From positions 1 to 21,859 of IMG/VR virus record IMGVR_UViG_3300033233_000173: a stretch of 21,859 bases of DNA. One strand, given 5' to 3'. Position numbers and translations under genes: made by a program. The notes beneath the pieces are model-generated. The model was not told the DNA's origin. It worked only from the letters and a program-made list of their open reading frames with translations, and did not search any database. Source of the stretch: a virus. Position 1 is the first letter of the stretch, and each line of letters starts with the position of its first letter. Positions 21,482-21,859 of the stretch are shown here, piece by piece.

Positions 21482-21859
21482 ATGAACAAATTCCTAAGAC
21501 TCTTTGCTCTCGGCGCCCTCCTCGGGGGGTTGCGTGCGGCCGACGTTCCGATTTCAGGCCTGCCAGCCGCTGGCACAATCACCGGCACCGAGGTGACTGT
21601 CGTGGTGCAGGGGGGCGTCACCAAGAAGGCGACGGTGGTCGGACTCGCTCCGGGGTTGCCGGAGGCGACGGTCAGTGTGCCCGGCCTAATGCCGGCTGCG
21701 GACAAGACCAAGCTCAATGCCGCCACCAACTCGAACACCGCCTCGGCCATCGTGCAGCGCGATGCGAGCGGCAACTTCTCCGCGGGCACCATCACCGCCA
21801 ACTACGTCACGGGCTTGTCCAGTCCGGTGAACGGCAGCGATGCCGCCAACAAGTCTTAT
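21482..21859 (+). CDS. Tail fibre protein, N-terminal part, with an apparent signal peptide (cut by window end)
   Basis: The frame is open to the window edge (126 codons). The fibre-like portion has VPISGLPAAGTITGTEVTVV, AADKTKLNAATN, VQRDASGNFSAGTITAN and SSPVNGSDAANKS, standard motifs of phage tail fibres and of the collagen-like/needle stalks ahead of receptor-binding tips. The first ~20 residues (MNKFLRLFALGALLGGLRAA) have a basic start, a hydrophobic core and an AxA-like end, reading as a secretion signal, which tail fibres do not normally have. The start, ATG 21482, is 9 bp after the previous stop. An alternative start further in would be needed to avoid the signal-like region, but none with better support is seen. 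Confidence 0.75.
   Translation, partial: MNKFLRLFALGALLGGLRAADVPISGLPAAGTITGTEVTVVVQGGVTKKATVVGLAPGLPEATVSVPGLMPAADKTKLNAATNSNTASAIVQRDASGNFSAGTITANYVTGLSSPVNGSDAANKSY

Noticed and set aside
1-21859. CRISPR array, tRNA or rRNA genes, insertion sequence
   Set aside because: No regularly spaced repeats, no tRNA cloverleaf with conserved arms noticed, and no transposase-like frame were seen by eye.

Overview
This window is a contiguous stretch of a tailed bacteriophage or prophage genome: the DNA-packaging, head, neck, contractile-tail and baseplate modules in the usual order, nearly all on the + strand. A tail sheath of the DUF3383 type, a separate tail tube, a Gp138-like spike, a gp25-like wedge and a gpJ-like wedge mark it as a small myovirus. 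The gene set resembles simple contractile machines such as cyanophage Pam3 and the Bcep781-like phages (inference from protein features, not from a search). There is no integrase, repressor, replication or lysis gene in the window, so lifestyle cannot be judged.

Layout. 1-168: regulatory leader with a TATAAT box and three copies of TGTCAACT. 169-1764: five small genes, including a probable small terminase subunit (639-1142). 1771-3156: terminase large subunit. 3157-4145: an AT-richer insert with an HNH homing-endonuclease gene, candidate group I intron pairings and a strong terminator. 4146-4871 (minus strand): a glycosyltransferase-like cargo gene. 4920-10160: portal, MuF-like head protein, DUF2213 protease/scaffold-like protein, decoration protein and major capsid protein. 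10179-12664: neck and connector genes. 12671-14303: sheath and tube. 14415-15013: tail assembly chaperone with a probable programmed -1 frameshift. 15010-16251: short tape measure. 16263-21473: Dit-like protein, Pam3 gp18-like plug, hub, spike, gp25, gpJ and a DUF2612-like baseplate protein. 21482-end: start of a tail fibre, cut by the window edge.

How the genes work together. Terminase subunits feed DNA through the portal into a capsid built from the major capsid and decoration proteins. The DUF4054, Mu gpG-like and terminator proteins close the head and join it to the tail. The chaperone pair loads the tape measure, around which the tube and sheath polymerise from the baseplate.

Host. The DNA is GC-rich. 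Free-standing starts follow A/C-rich, G-poor leaders with no Shine-Dalgarno sequence, and most other starts overlap the preceding stop (ATGA/GTGA). This suggests a high-GC host whose translation initiation is largely Shine-Dalgarno-independent. Verrucomicrobiota (for example Opitutaceae) is a guess from general style only. The most unusual features are the frameshift cassette, a structured RNA candidate between tube and chaperone, the intron-like insertion at the end of terL, fibre-type modules inserted into a neck and a baseplate protein, and a tail fibre that starts with an apparent signal peptide.
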